A DNA stretch of 64,000 nucleotides, from assembly GCF_014905175.1 (NCBI RefSeq), contig NC_057793.1, positions 8,432,001 to 8,496,000 of the forward strand. Reading direction: 5' to 3'. Within the stretch, counting starts at the first letter, position 1. The number at the start of each line of letters is the position of its first letter. Below are positions 1 through 14,100 of this stretch, piece by piece. Origin of the DNA: Aphidius gifuensis. Lineage: Eukaryota; Arthropoda; Insecta; Hymenoptera; Braconidae. Under the pieces are notes generated by a model. The model was not told where the DNA came from. It made no database searches and was given only the letters and a program-made list of their open reading frames with translations. Made by a program: the position numbers and the translations under genes.

Positions 1-378
1 TATTGCCTGTTGATGTACACAAGTCAAAGAAAAATATATAAAAAAAAAAATTTTGAATTCAACAGAATACAACTGACATGTTTTAAAAATATTTTTAAAC
101 AAATATACATGAATTGGTTTATATTGTATGTTTTTTTTGATGGCTTAAATTTTTTATTACATTTAAAATAAAAACGAGAGGCGAAACGTTTTAATGTAAG
201 AATGAGAAATAGGGTTTTTTTTTTTTTTGTTAGTGTTTGATGGTTGAAGATCTTGGTGAAATAAAAACACAGGAGGTGGTCATTGCTCAACCTGGTGGTA
301 CTACCCTTTTGATATACAACTATCATAAAATCATGAAATTTTTTTGCCACACGTATCGTGATCCTTACGAATGTCTCA

Positions 379-556
379 ATTACGACTTGCTGATGTCAAA
401 CATCTTTTAAAAATTTTCTTAAGTTTGAGTGTTTAAGAGACTTTTTATTACTTGATGTAAATTTTTTAAAAATAATTTAAATGATTTATAAGATGTAGCT
501 AAATGTCATTTGTAAATTAATATTATAAAATAGCCAGAATTATTTTGTCATTAATT
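379..556 (+). repeat. Left copy of a diverged direct repeat flanking the SINE-like region
   Basis: Shares ATTACGACTTGCTGATGTC, CATCTTTTAAAAATTTT and GATTTATAAGATGTAGCTAA through GAATTATTTTGTCAT with 1229-1343. It carries about 60 extra bases in the middle. No coding capacity is visible. Confidence 0.75.
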
Positions 557-861
557 AATAAATTTATAATTACATTTGTAATTTTGCCTGATATATTTTG
601 ATGATTCTAATATTTTATTTTTGAATTAATTTTGAATTTATCTAAGATATATAACAGAAATAAATTTAGTTAATTTTGAAATTGTGAAATTTTATATTTA
701 TTTATGATAATATTGTTTGAAAAATTTAAAAAATATTTAAAAACCGCCCCACCATGAAAATTTTTAGCAGTATAAAATTATATTAAATGATTATTATTAA
801 AGAATGAATAAATTTAATTCAGAATTAGAGTTCTTTTCTTCAAAAAAAAAAAAAAATGAAG

Positions 862-1105
862 GAGGTTTCCGGTGTTTGAGGCAAATATTTCCTGTTTGCA
901 TGATCTATGCTGAATTAATATTTGGCCCAAACACCAGACACCTCATTGGAAATCTTCAAACAATCCCGTATCGACCATCGTCCAAATGAATTTTGTTTAC
1001 GCATTTTTACAGTAAAATAAACACTGGTTCCATAAATTGGGGTTTGAACCCGAGACCTCAAGCACTGTAGGCAGGGCTCTTGCCGACTTAACCATCAGCT
1101 CACTC
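862..1105 (-). mobile_element. tRNA-derived SINE-like element with hairpin body
   Basis: On the minus strand 1105-1030 resembles a tRNA: an A-box-like GATGGTTAAGTCGGC and a B box GGTTCAAACCC (plus-strand positions 1040-1050) with the usual CTCGGG before it. The acceptor-stem ends do not pair and one T-stem pair is mismatched, so this is not a working tRNA. Downstream (towards 862) the element continues into two 27-nt arms (862-888 and 918-944) that pair with about four mismatches around a 29-nt loop, ending at a homopolymer run at 842-856. The arrangement of internal Pol III promoter, non-tRNA body and simple tail fits a SINE. Only one copy is seen here. Confidence 0.5.
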
Positions 1106-1228
1106 AATAAACTATGAAAAATAATTACACTTTATTATTGTTTCGAAAAAAAAGTGTAATTAATTTTATTATAATTATCTTATTATAATTTTTACAAATA
1201 TTAAATGCAATGACATAATGGATAATAA

Positions 1229-1343
1229 TTACAACTTGCTGATGTCATTTAAAACATCTTTTAAAAAATTTTGATTTATAAGATGTAGCTAAATGTCATT
1301 TTTAAATTAATATTATAAAACATCAAGAATTATTTTGTCATCA
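1229..1343 (+). repeat. Right copy of the diverged direct repeat flanking the SINE-like region
   Basis: Shorter partner of 379-556 in the same orientation. The two copies bracket about 670 bp that contain the SINE-like element. Whether the pair is a local duplication or two members of a dispersed family cannot be told from one pair. Confidence 0.75.
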
Positions 1344-1449
1344 CAATGTTTAATTTCTAGTTTAAAAAAATATATTAAATTTATTTCTAGCAGTTAAATT
1401 TTTGTCTTTTATTTTAAATAATAATATATAAATAATTTTTTTTTTTTAG

Positions 1450-1623
1450 GTATCTTATATAGCACAAGAAGAAGAAGAAGCAGAAGAAGATGAAAAAAAA
1501 AATAAATATGAATTTCCATTATACGCAAATGAACTTGGTGTTCCACTAGTTTGTCTTTTTATTATTTTTATATTTTTTTGTCGGGTGATAATACGTGATA
1601 TATGGTCATGTTATACGATCTAA
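1450..1623 (+). CDS. Possible terminal coding exon, unrecognised
   Basis: After a T-rich acceptor ending in AG (1448-1449), 57 codons run to TAA. They begin VSYIAQ, pass through an acidic/lysine stretch with EEEEAEEDEKK, then KYEFPLYANELGVP, then a hydrophobic segment LVCLFIIFIFF followed by CR, as in a single-pass membrane tail. An open frame of this length with non-random composition is unusual in sequence this AT-rich. No upstream exon is visible and the repeat copies next to it are non-coding, so it may be chance. Confidence 0.18.
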   Translation, partial: VSYIAQEEEEAEEDEKKNKYEFPLYANELGVPLVCLFIIFIFFCRVIIRDIWSCYTI

Positions 1624-4600
1624 GAATACCATATAAAGCCTATGGGCAATTTGTAGTACGAGTAACCCCCTTTGGCTATAATAACATTTAGCTATAAATT
1701 TGTTTGAATATATAACTGTGTGAAAGGGGTGGGTGATGAAGCAAAATATGGTGGTAAGGAAAGTAGTGAGGGATATAGTCAGGTTGGTGTATATAAATAT
1801 GTACAAGGTAAATGGCAAAAGGTTTGGGAAAATAAGAAGAATGCATTTTTACAAACCGTCTTTGGTATTTGCCGCATTGGGAGGGCTGACAACGTTTCGC
1901 CAAAACATGTTTTATTGAAATACTATAACCTCCCTTTTATTCTTCATCCAATGTATTCTAAAACGACGTTTACAATCCTATATCTTCTTTGAATATATAT
2001 TACGTTTTTTTTTTTCAATTCATTTTTCGATTAATGCCATTTTTTATTACACTTTCGATGTACTAATATACTAATTAAAAATAAAACAATTTGATTTAAT
2101 TTTTTACTTGAAAATAGACTAATAAAATGTGGAATTTTTTGTGTAATTAATTTTGAAATTAATAATTACAAAATAATAATTACTAATGATAAATTTGCAG
2201 GTGAATTTTTTTGATTTGACTGCAAAAATTAACAACAATCTTTTGAATTACCTCCACCATTTGCAAATGAACTTTTTCGATTGATTTTTTTTCCAACGAG
2301 TCAGGAAAAATGCAGAGATTTTTTTAAAATTAATTTTGATTTTTTCAAAGAAATTTTTAATTGATAATATTGGCTTGTTGTGAGCGCGCAATTTTGTTGA
2401 ACGTGTGGGCGCAAGTATTTACGCGCCACTTATTCAACTTGACTCGACACGCTACTATATTATGTATACAACTTTTAAAATGCATTTTTTTTTTTTTTCT
2501 TCATTTTGATAAATACATCTCTATATAAAACTCGAGTATTTTTTATTTTAAATGACACTTGAATTGGCGCTTTTGTTTTAGTAAACTAATCAAGCAAAAG
2601 TATCAAGTAGACAACGGAAATAATTCAATTCAGTATATATTATCATTGTCAGAATTATCGAATCGTATTTCTTACAAAAAGAAAAAAAAAAAAAGCTTCA
2701 TTTTAGCGATCACGAAAGAACGGTATATGTATAAATGAGGAAGGGGATTGTAAAGGGGTGGAAAGAGACGCTGTCAAACTCCTCGTGAATCCCCAAAATT
2801 TATTCTTTTCGGCACTTAAACTTATTTCATTCTGGAAAATAAAATAAAAATAATAAAGAAAAATATATTTAAAAAAAAGAAAAGTAATAATAATAGAAAA
2901 TAAAAATATATTCTTATCGAAAAAAAGAAAAAAAAAAAAAAAAATGAGAAGAAGAAGAATATCAGAGTGCGCACTCCCACACACTCTGAGAGCACAAGAA
3001 CCAATGAGATTTAATTTGATATTTCGGAAGTAAATGTGAAAGAGCTTGGCTGTCGAGACGTCGCCAGTGGGTATATGCACATATTCAACATCCCCTTGGT
3101 AACGCAATTCAACTTCACAATTCGCCACGAAAAATTTTGTAATATTTTTTTTTTTTTTTTATCTCTTTTTATTTTCATATTTATTCTTTAGCAAAACTTT
3201 TTATTCCACAGTTGTATATATATTTTTAAACTTTATTTCATTACGTATATATAATTATTATTATTTTTTTATTTTGATAATATACAACGTTGATGTTCAA
3301 TTAAATTCACTGCGATGAACTAGACACTGCCGACGTCAAGTAACGCAACAAGCATCAACTCATGACGTTTGTATATAAAATAAAACAAATCTATATACAA
3401 AAAATAATAAAAAAAAAAAATATACATTTAATAAAATATAAAAAAATAAAAATATGTTTAAACTGCGATCACGTTTAACCCGCTGACCAAGCTCGCGCAC
3501 ACACAGCGGCGGTAAATTTGGTTGATTAAAAAGAGAAACGTATCCACCTTGCGCGCATCCCAAGAATTTATATAATGGGCACCGATAAACGACCTCACCT
3601 TCTACCACATCCACGTGCAACCATCTGGTATATATATTTTTTTTTTTTGCCATTTAATTCGACAAGTCAAGTTGGGATCAAAAATTAATACAACACAAAA
3701 ACAGCTGACTCTAAAATCATAAAAATTATTCACCCAAATTTTTGAATTTTATTTGGTGGAATTTAATTTTTTACTGAAGGATGGAATCATCCCTTGATAG
3801 AGCCGATCATTGCAAGTAAAAAAATAGTTAAAAGAGAAAATAAAAAAGCATTTCTAAACATGTCTAAGTATCACCAAGTGCCTTAAAACTTGTCACTCAA
3901 AAACATCAAAAAAATATCACATTTCCATTGAAGATATAAATTTGCGTAAATTGTCCTATTTGAAAATAGACTATTATTTTTTTTTATCTCTTATTTCTTT
4001 ATATTCATAATATATATATTCTTCTTTTTCATTTTATAACGTTATTATTATTATTTTAATATATATATGTATTTTTTTTTTTTGGCATGAAAACGCCTCG
4101 AATTTCATTCCATTATGTTCAAAGGTACGCGGCATTTTAGCATGGATCTTTATCTTTGTTCGATTCTTCATTTAGTTTTTCTCTCTCTGCTCAACTCACG
4201 ATCATTTTATTTAACACATATATAAAAGAAGAAACTCTGTTCTCTCACCGCATGTATTCAGAATATTCACGTGCGTGTGCGCAGCATCATTTCAAAGGAA
4301 GCCGATGGAATAAAAAATAAAAATATATATATATGAGTTTAAAATAAGAAAAAAATCATAAAAAATAGTGAGGGAAAAAGATGAGCCAAAAGATGGTAAT
4401 AGAACGAGACCCACGTCACTTGGAAACCGTTCGAGAATGCAATATCCTGTAATTACATGACTGCTACGTGTCCAAATGCAGCACGCGCGAGATTTTAAAA
4501 TCGAACAATATATATACGCATTCTTTTTTGATCATTCTGTTAAATTGTCTTTTAAACAGTTTAAATATTTTCATCTTGTACTTGTATATTCAAGATATTT

Positions 4601-5616
4601 TTAACAATAAATAATCAAATCTTTCAATGAAAAATCTCGACTTTTTATCGTTGAAAAATTGAATCGCTTTTGATTTTTCATTGGAATTTTTTGATAGCCA
4701 ATTGTTTTGAAATTTATAACTCAAAAATGTTGGCATTTTAACTGTCTTATTTCCAAAAAAAAAAACAATCAAAAAATTGTAATAATTGTTGACGTAGGAT
4801 CACAAACAATCAGTTTGAAATTTCACAACAATTATTCTAACTTCAAGAAAAAAATAAATAAATTCAAAATTTTCTCCAGCATTTAAAAATGAACTTTTTT
4901 GATTTATTTTTTTTGCAATCAGTCAGTTAAAATAGTGACTAGTTGCTAAAATAAATTGCAAAAATTAATTTTTAAATATAACAATAAATAATCAACAATT
5001 ACCGCAATAAAAAATGACTGATTTTTCATGTCATCAACGAATATCAAAACATTCATATCATATCATTTCAAAATCATCAAAAAAAAATAATCTTTATACA
5101 ATTTTAATTCTCAATAAATATAATAAATACATTTTTAAATATATTTTATTTTTTTTTTATTGTTATTTTATTAATTTTCTGACATTACATTCAAGTTTAA
5201 ATTCATATCGACGATGTCAGAGTATTTATTTATGCACAGTTTGCATTATGGTTCATTCGATACCGGTTTTCATGGGGATTTTACACTGCACCTTGCTTGT
5301 GATTTTATCAGTATTGCGTTATATACCTTTTGTCCCATTCTACTTGTGTTTTTTTTTTTTTTTTTCATGCACGAGTTACTTCTTGCTGGATCACTGTAAA
5401 CGAGATGCCAGTATCATGTTTAAATGTTCCATACATCGCGGGCGCCACCCAGTTCCTACAAGTGCAACCATCCATGTGTTTTTTACTTGTCTTATATATA
5501 TATTTTCACTTGAAATTATTTTTTATATTTTATCATATGTGTATTGGTTGCCAGCTTCCATTTATTATTATTCTATTTTGTTACATTTTTACTTGTTTTG
5601 TTTTATTTTTTTATCC

Positions 5617-5619
5617 ATA

Positions 5620-5702
<83 letters not shown>

Positions 5703-5711
5703 ATGAATAAA
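5617..5711 (+). repeat. (AAAT)n microsatellite
   Basis: About 22 uninterrupted AAAT units, then a single TG interruption. This is the longest pure tetranucleotide array in the window. Confidence 0.97.
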
Positions 5712-8700
5712 AACGTGTTAAAATATTCATTTTCTTCACAGCTAAGGTGAGAAAAGATAAGATATACCAATGATGTGTTACTATAACTACTGTGTGCCTT
5801 GGGATATTACCTGATAGCTATCTTTAAAAGTATGAAGTTTAATGCTATGCTTTTTTAATGATGATAATAATGATTATTATTATTAATATATTATAATTAT
5901 ATTTGAGTTGTTGTATAAAATAGACCGTATAACAAATCGATGACTATCAAACTGCATGCGACATTCATATGTATATAATATACGAAAGATAATTATCGTG
6001 TGGTTAATCGATAAACATTTTTCTGTTGAATAAACCAAGTACTTACAAACATGCATTCAATTTCCGAGAAAATATAATAGCAATGCTATAAAGAGATTTG
6101 TTTTAATATTTTACACATTTATATATATGTGCGCATTTTATGAATTTATATATATATTTACTAATGTGCCTCGTTAACTTTGGATTTTAATATGCGAGGT
6201 TTTTTTGATGCGTTGGATTATTAACGCTTTTCAGGGATGAATTTTATATTCCAGGTAACTAGAAAAATAAATATTAAAAAAGAGTTCTGAGTTTTGTTGA
6301 ATTTATTTTCCTAGAAATTTATGTAGCATGGATTGATGGAAAAAAATCATAACGATATTAATAATTATTTATTCATAAATGAGAGGACGAAATAATTAGT
6401 TTATTTAGGGTGGTTTTTTTTGTTAGGGTGTATGTGTGAACTTTGATACAAAGAATATATTTTTGTGGATGATTTGTAAACTAAATAAATCTGCATATTT
6501 TGGTTGTTACTTTCAACACAAGTTTTTGGGTTTTTTAAAAATAAATTGATTATCAAAAATTGATATATTTAACGCGAGGCTAATTGGAGAAACAATTTTA
6601 TTTTTTTTATTTGAATTTCAATTGAAAAATTAACGTATTTGTTGGAAACTTTTAGATAGGAATTGACTGTCTCAAATAGTCATTGATTTATTTAGTTTTT
6701 TGAAATACCATCAATTGACAGGGTTACCGCTGATCTAAAGGAGATTATATTATTTAAAATTAAAAATTTGAATCTCAATGGGAATTTAACATTGTCCAAC
6801 TACGCAAGTCAAAGACAGGCTATGTTGATAAATTTATTATTTTGATTATTTTCTTATGAAAAAAAAATTTAAATACTGCTTATTTTCATCACACAATTTA
6901 TAAATTAATATTTAATGATTTATTGTTCACTTGAAACATATCTAATACTTTTAATTTATAAATGTATATTGACTTTTCTAGTCCAACCATCAAACCACCT
7001 CAAAAAATAATCAAACAAACTCCATGCTGAAAGCTCTTATCATCGATTTGAGCTCATTTTTAAAATGTTACTTGTCTTGTTTTCCTTTTTTCTCTTATTT
7101 CCATTAAACATTTATTTTATCATGAGTCACTTTTAAAAGAATTCAATTATTAAAATATCTTGCAGAACAAAAAAATAAATAACAATTTAAATATACTATT
7201 TCTATAAAATAATAATAATAAAATTAAAATTTGTTTAGAATTAATCTGCATCATAAATATGATATCGAAAAATGAAAGCATACTGATGTTTGCGTCTTGT
7301 TTGTTCATGTTAAAATATATAAAATATTAGTGATGCATGTTTGTGTGTTCTGCTTATATACAATTTTATATTATTTTTTTTTTTTTCATCATTTCGTGTA
7401 TAGTGTCAGTGATTTGGTGATGATGCTTTAACAAGATACCGGTTGGATGAGTAACGCACTGAATGTCTGAATGTCGCAAGAGAAAACGCCCACGTGATTT
7501 TACATTTTTATTTTAACTTACGTATATGTATATTTGTATATATAAACCTGCGACCCTTTCGACTTGTCTCTTTTTTTTTTTTCCAGTCTCTCAATACATA
7601 TATTTAAATTTTTTCGTGCGTGCGTGTGTCTTCTTCGCGTTACACATCAGTCGTAATTTTCGATTGGCGCCGTTGTCACTGCCCATTATCTTAAGCCCCC
7701 AACAAAAATGTCTTTTATTTATTTATTTTATTTGTTTACTTTTTTTTAACATATCAAACAAAATATAAATGAATAAATAACTAATGTTTAAGCATCATCA
7801 ATTTCCGTATTTATTTTATAAAATTTTTGACACTGAATGTGCCATAATTATCATAATCAAGACACTTGTATTAAAAAATCATATTCAAATTTAAATTATT
7901 ATGAAATACACATAAATGTGTTGAAATTAAATTGCTTTTGACATTATTTAAAAATTTTATTTTCTAAACTGTATATCTTAATTGACTAAAATACATATTT
8001 TTTTGTAAAAAAAATTAACAAAAATTCAAATAAAATTTTCTCTTCCTGGTTGATAATTATTATTTAAAAAAAATTAATCTAGACTAAAAATTTACAAGAT
8101 TTGTTGATAATTATTAACGAGTCATTTGCAATATATTAATAATTAATCTTGATATATTTTTTTTCATTAATAAATTATAATTAATTTAAAAAATTTTTTA
8201 AAAATACAAGTCGTTTTGTATGTCATTATAAAAATGACATACCGGTTGTGTCTATTTGTTTATTTTTTTTTCTTTTATTCTGACATTAAAGTATGTGAAA
8301 AACTAATGAAACATGGTGTGTTTTCAGTTATAGATATGAAAAACAGCATATGAATAAGCTGAGAAATAAATTATCCTGCTTCACGGGTGGTTTAAAGTGA
8401 ACTTGGTAAAGTAGAAGTTATCAGAGTATGGTGACAAGTAGTTCAACAGTAGTAGAACACCATAAATAGTTGAAAAATCATATTGAAAAATTAAATAAAC
8501 ATTTGATAATCTGTGAGAAACCAAATGGAAAATTTATTATTTATTTAAATATTGAAAAAATAAACAATTTCAGCTCTCAAAAAATTTTGACTTTTGACTT
8601 TCGAAGGATAAAATTTCTACACAAATAATTGCCCACCCCTAGAAGCTCCAAGAACAAAAAAAAATATTGCAGTTATATTTTCAAATTATTTTTACAGTCA

Positions 8701-10120
8701 TTGTAATTATTTATAAAATTATGATAAAGCCAAATTTATTTTCATTCAAGTATTATCTTTAATAGTTTCTTAAATTTTCTCCAAATGTTTTTTCATTTTA
8801 ATCTTGATTTTTTGATGATGCTTAAATACCTTGTAAACTTTAAGATAATCTTTTCTACTTAATATTTTTTTTTTTTTTACTGTACCTCTGATTTACCGTC
8901 ATGTTTTCATTGTTTCTTGTCGCGACTTGTGGACAAAAATAAGAAAACCATAACCACCGAACCGTGAAAATAAAAGTCTGAATTTTTTTTTAAACTCTTA
9001 CATAACATGTATAAAAGTTTCTCTTTATTATTCTCAAAATTTTAATGTTTAAATATGTTGATGGATTTATTATTACTTCAAAAAAAATTGCTACATTATT
9101 ATTTAAGTAAATTTAAAAAAATTATAATCACCAAAATTGATACTTAAATATTATTTTAAATAAATTTTAAAAATATTTTCAATGCGATGTTGCACAATTT
9201 TCAAACCCTTGGATCAATAAATTTATGATTAAAATATATATTTCAAGTAAATCCATTTGACTTGACAAGTATAGAAAAGAAAAAAGCAATATCTATAGTT
9301 TGTAAATTGATGACAATTACAGTTTTTAGTTGTCGGTGATAAAATATAAAAGACCGGAACTATTAGCCACTAGATGCCAAATGGAGTCTGTAACATTTAT
9401 TTATAAAAACCACACACAATTTTACCACATAGACTATTTTTTTTTTTCTTTTCCCATACGAAATATTACAATGGTTAATTCAAGTTATATTTTATATGAT
9501 CAATTGTGAGTCATAAAAATGAATACATCTAATAAATTGACTCAAAAATAATCCGTTAAAATTAACTTGTTAATCATAATGTTATTTATATTTTTAGTGA
9601 CTTGATAGCTTTTTCAAATGGCTTTTAATGATCACAGTAGAATGAGAATAGCACTTGAGACATTTTGGAATAAGATACTTGGAAACTCTGGACGATATAA
9701 TAGTTGACGATTGATCGTTTTTGTGGGTGAATATGCCAGACACCCGAGTAACTCGGCCAAGTTATTTCACCAGACACTTCAACAATTTCATGTAGCTTTG
9801 GTATTCGATGGACCAATTTAGTCTTCAACCAAGGACTTTGGCCTTTTAATTCAAGCTATCATTTCCACATATTTATTGGAAATCTATACATCAGGGTGTG
9901 TCATGCTCATCCTTTTTTCTTTTTTTCTTTGAAGAGCTTTATTTTTATGACGCTTTTTATTTATGAATTTTTAAAAGTTTTTAAGAATTTATTTAGCCAA
10001 ATATCATGCCAATATTAAAGAGTAAAATTCAAGGATTAATCAAGATAATTTGCTTTGATTTTTTTAAAAAAAAAACATGTAAGAATTAAAGCTTGAATGA
10101 AAAATTTAATTCACAATTTT

Positions 10121-11188
10121 CTCATAAAGATCTCTAGTAAATCTCGTTTGTGAGACGGATAGAGATTTTTCAGATACAAGTTAAAGATGAATTGAAGAAA
10201 AATTATAGACAATTAAAAAATATATTCCCAGTGACAGAAGAGATAGAAAAAAAGTAGAGTCGGACTTAAGGTCGGAGTCAGAGTCGGAGTCAGACTTAAG
10301 GTCGGAGTTAGAGCTGGTGCAAGTAGATATTGTTGAATTTTAAAATTTGAATGTTCAATTATTTAATTGTGTTATTATTGAATTAAAAAAATTTATTTAC
10401 ACATATTTAGGTCAATCTTAGAATCCATATTCAAATAAAAACGTAGAGTCGGATTTAAGGCCGGATTTAAGGTCGGAGTCGGACTTAAGGTCAGAGTTAG
10501 AGCTGGTGCAAGTAGATATTGTTGAATTTTAAAATTTGAGTGTTTACTTATTTAATTGTGTTATTATTGAATTAAAAAAATTTATTTACACATATTTAGG
10601 TCAATCTTAGAATCCATATTCAAATAAAAACGTAGAGTCGTATTTAAGGTCGGATTTAAGGTCGAAGTCGGACTTAAGGTCGAAGTTAGAGCTGGTGCAA
10701 GTAGATATTGTTGAATTTTAAAATTTGAATGTTCAATTATTTAATTGTGTTATTATTGAATTAAAAAAATTTATTTCCACATATTCAGGTTGATCTTAGA
10801 ATCCATATTTCAAAAACAACGTAGAGTCGGATTCAAAATCGGAGTCGGACTTAAGGTCGGAGTCGGACTTAAGGTCAGAGTTGGAGCTGGTGCAAGTAGA
10901 TATTGTTGAATTTGAAATTTTGAATGTTTACTTATTTAATTGTGTTATTATTGAATTAAAAAAATTTATTTACACATATTTAGGTCAATCTTAGAATCCA
11001 TATTCAAATAAAAACGTAGAGTCAGAGTCAGTGAAATGAGATATTTATTGAAAAAAAAGTTCAAAAAGTTATTCGTTGTTAACTTGTTCAATTTATCTCT
11101 AATTCGTCTCTAATTTTTCTTCAATTATTCATCTCTGAAAAATCTTTTTCCGTCTCACAAACGAGATTTAGAAAAGATCTCTATGAGA
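10121..11188. mobile_element. Foldback-like element: inverted arms around an array of about 189-bp units
   Basis: Arms 10121-10212 and about 11106-11188 are inverted copies sharing AAATCTCGTTTGTGAGACGG, GATTTTTCAGA and GAAGAAAAATTA. Between them four head-to-tail units of 189-194 bp start GTAGAGTCGG at 10254, 10443, 10632 and 10821, with a fifth partial start at 11015. Each unit has a GTCGGA-rich start, then GCTGGTGCAAGTAGATATTG, then AT-rich sequence ending in ATCCATATTCAAATAAAAAC. Terminal inverted repeats plus internal tandem repeats and no coding capacity match non-autonomous foldback or MITE-type DNA transposons. Outer ends and any target-site duplication could not be fixed. Confidence 0.72.
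10254..11028 (+). repeat. Tandem array, four units of about 189 bp plus a partial unit
   Basis: Units begin at 10254, 10443, 10632, 10821 and (partial) 11015. Units differ mainly in the number of GTCGGA/CTTAAG submotifs at their start, so small-scale slippage acts inside the larger period. Nothing in the units looks coding. Confidence 0.9.
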
Positions 11189-14100
11189 TCTCCAAAAGAC
11201 TTAATTTTTTTACCCGGTCGTTTATTATATAAAACAAGTGTTTTTTTCATTTAATAAAAAGACTGTTGGTTTTTATTTCATGAAAATATCATAAACTTAA
11301 AAAGTCACTATAAAGTATGATATTTGCATAGTTATTTAAAAAAAGTTGTTTTATTATTTTATTAGTTTTGAAATATATATTAAAATACTTGTTGTCTGAA
11401 CAATGTGATACATGATGTACACAAATTTTTGTTGATCATTCGTAAATGTTTGTTTGTCTGTTGGACTTTTGCTACGTATTCAACGACAAATAGTCCAAGT
11501 TTTAAGTATTTTTCAAACAAGATATCTATACTGTAAAAATATCCTCTCGGGTATCTGTACTCTAAAGTAGATGGAGGTCATAAAATACGCGTGCATGGAT
11601 GCATTTACAAAGTTCTCACTAGTTTTTCGTACTAAAGAAAAAAAAAAAAAAAAAGGTATATACATTTTGTAAGTAGAGAGTTTCTGAAAATGTTATATAT
11701 AACAGTCCAGTTGTTTTTACAAAGGACAAAAATTTATCACGCCTTACCTCGGCAACTTTCTGGACAGTAACCGAAAAGAGTAGTCGACTAAGTCTCTATA
11801 ATAAATTTGATATTCCACGATAACATCGATTTTAAAAAAATAAAAAGCATCAAGTTTTCAAGTTACAAAAGAAATGGACTTTTATCTTGGATAAAATTTT
11901 AATTTTAAAAATAATTTAACGCTCAATTAATGGCAATTAATTTGCAATTTTAAATTTGCCATTTAAAAAAAAATCATTTATTTCTTTTTTATAATTTCCG
12001 TTTTTATTATAATTGCAAGATTTTTTTTTTTTCTTTGATCTAAAGTGTCCTAGATATTAGGAAGGTTTTTTTTTATCCAATTTTGTTTTTATATTTTTTA
12101 TAAAATTGATTTTTATCGATCAAAAAAAATACCAAAGTCAAAATTAGACCTTTTTTAATTTTTAACAATAAATTAAAATGTTGAAAAATATTTTTTTGAT
12201 GGTTTTAATGGTTAAGCTTTCACAAGGTACTCAATAATTATACAGTACATTTTTATGATGTTTAAAAAATTAAAAAAAAATATATACAACTACATGAAGA
12301 AAAAAAAAATCACGAGGCAAAAAAAGAAGAATGCATTGTGAAAAATAAAAATTCAATAGTGTCATTGTGAATATTTATTTTCTAGGATAAAAACACTGTA
12401 AAAAAAAAAAAAAAATCAAATGAAAAAAAAAACACACATTTCTATTTTTCATAGAATTAAATTTTTTATTTAAAAATCAATTTAAAATTACATTTTACTA
12501 CCTGTATTTTAAAAATATTTTCTCACGGATAATTTTTGTATTTTAAACTAAAGGTGTCTTTTGTAAATAAACTGTAAGAAATTCCGCACCTTTAATTATC
12601 TCGACTACGGCAATTCGTGAAAACTACTCAACAGTCAAAACTATTTTTTTCTCACACATCTTAAACAAATGAATAACCTTTTTTTCCTTCTCTAATTTTT
12701 TTTTAAGTCATTCTGATATTATATTTATTTCCTGAAAAAAAAAAAAACATGAAAACCCCAGTAAAAATCATGTGCTAATCCTTTTCAAGTGCGACCAAAG
12801 GAGAATTATTATATCGAATTTTTTTTAACGGCATATCTGAGAAGTGGATTTTTAGAGACGTAAATTTATGAACAAAAGAATTAAGAGTACACACATATTT
12901 TGAGTATACTTGAGGTTAAAAAAATAAAAGGAAAACTAAAAAAAAAAGATAAAAATAAAAAAGAAGATGTGAACTCCACAGGTGCCTTTGAATCCAATGT
13001 TGCTACTGAGACTCTGAGAGATTTACCTATACTACTTACAGCTTGCCACTTGGCTTACGGTTCCATTTCGATGAAACAACGTGTTTTTTATATATATAAT
13101 TTTTTTTTAACTGAGTAAACACAACCAATACTAAAATGAACTTTCTAACACGAGTAAAAACACATTGAGAAATATATAAAAATTTTTTAAATTTAAAATC
13201 TTCTTACTCAATATTATTATCAAGTATTTTATTTATTTTTTTTTTATTATTTCAGTCAACACTTAACAAGTTAACGCGGTATTTTCATTTATAAAATTTT
13301 CATTTTTATTGCATTTTATTTATTGATATATATTATTTTTAAATATAAGTGATTTTAAATTTGCTGATGATTTAAAATTAAAAATCAGATTGGGTAATTT
13401 TTGGGTTTTTAAAAATATATAATGTAAATATTTTTCGATAGATTTTAAATCAATAAGATTAAATAATAAATAAATTAAATAACAGTTGATAATATTTTAT
13501 TGAAAATTAGTTTGAAAAGTTAGGTAGAAAATTGTTAAAATAGCGAAATTTAATTGCAAAATTTTATTTTTTTTCACAGCTGAAATAAGAATTAAATATT
13601 TTTAAATTGTATAATATTATATAATCAAAATCTGTCATTTTTTTCTGTGTCAATAACAAAACAAACTGTCAAAAATTTACAACAATATAATCATGTTCAA
13701 TTTTCAATCCTAAATGCCCTTAATTTAATAAAAAAAAATAGTTAAAAACTAATTTCAACGTTTTGAATTATTTAATGTAATTAAAAAAATATTTTTCGTA
13801 AGAATTTTATGACTCGAATTATTTCAAATGATGTAGATAACTCTAAACAATTTCAAGGAATCACCAGATTTTTTTTTTTTCGACTTTAGCCTATTGTCAA
13901 ATGATTTAAAACAAAGCAGAGATTTAATTTTGCTAAATGAATATATGAAAAAATTAAATAGTTTCCATTTGGGGTCAATAAACCATAGCTTTATGATTTC
14001 CTATCAACGTAAAAATATAATTAAGATTAGAAAAAAAAAGTAAAATATATGTTAACATTTTTATCAACAACAAGTACAATAACCGCAACAAAAAAAAACC

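Larger units (their letters stand above)
1344..10120. other. Intergenic, no recognisable gene
   Basis: Apart from the possible exon at 1450 and the AAAT microsatellite, I see AT-rich sequence with homopolymer runs. Scattered less AT-rich patches occur (about 2380-2460, 2700-3130, 3450-3640, 5210-5470, 7410-7700 and 9620-9840). Open frames there (up to about 200 codons) are low-complexity, with Phe/Leu/Ile runs from poly-T, and none resembles a known family. Some patches may be enhancers or non-coding exons. Confidence 0.6.

Noticed and set aside
1030..1105. Functional tRNA gene
   Set aside because: A and B boxes are recognisable, but acceptor-stem ends do not pair and the T stem has a mismatch. 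Better explained as a tRNA-derived repeat head.
2703..3653. Two minus-strand open frames (141 and 97 codons) as genes
   Set aside because: Each begins with a short balanced segment but then becomes poly-Phe from A/T runs. No similarity to any family I know and no consistent exon structure.
5014..5622. 202-codon open frame
   Set aside because: Composed largely of Phe, Ile, Leu, Tyr and Cys from T-rich sequence, with no domain, no splice structure and overlap with other equally open frames. It runs into the AAAT microsatellite.
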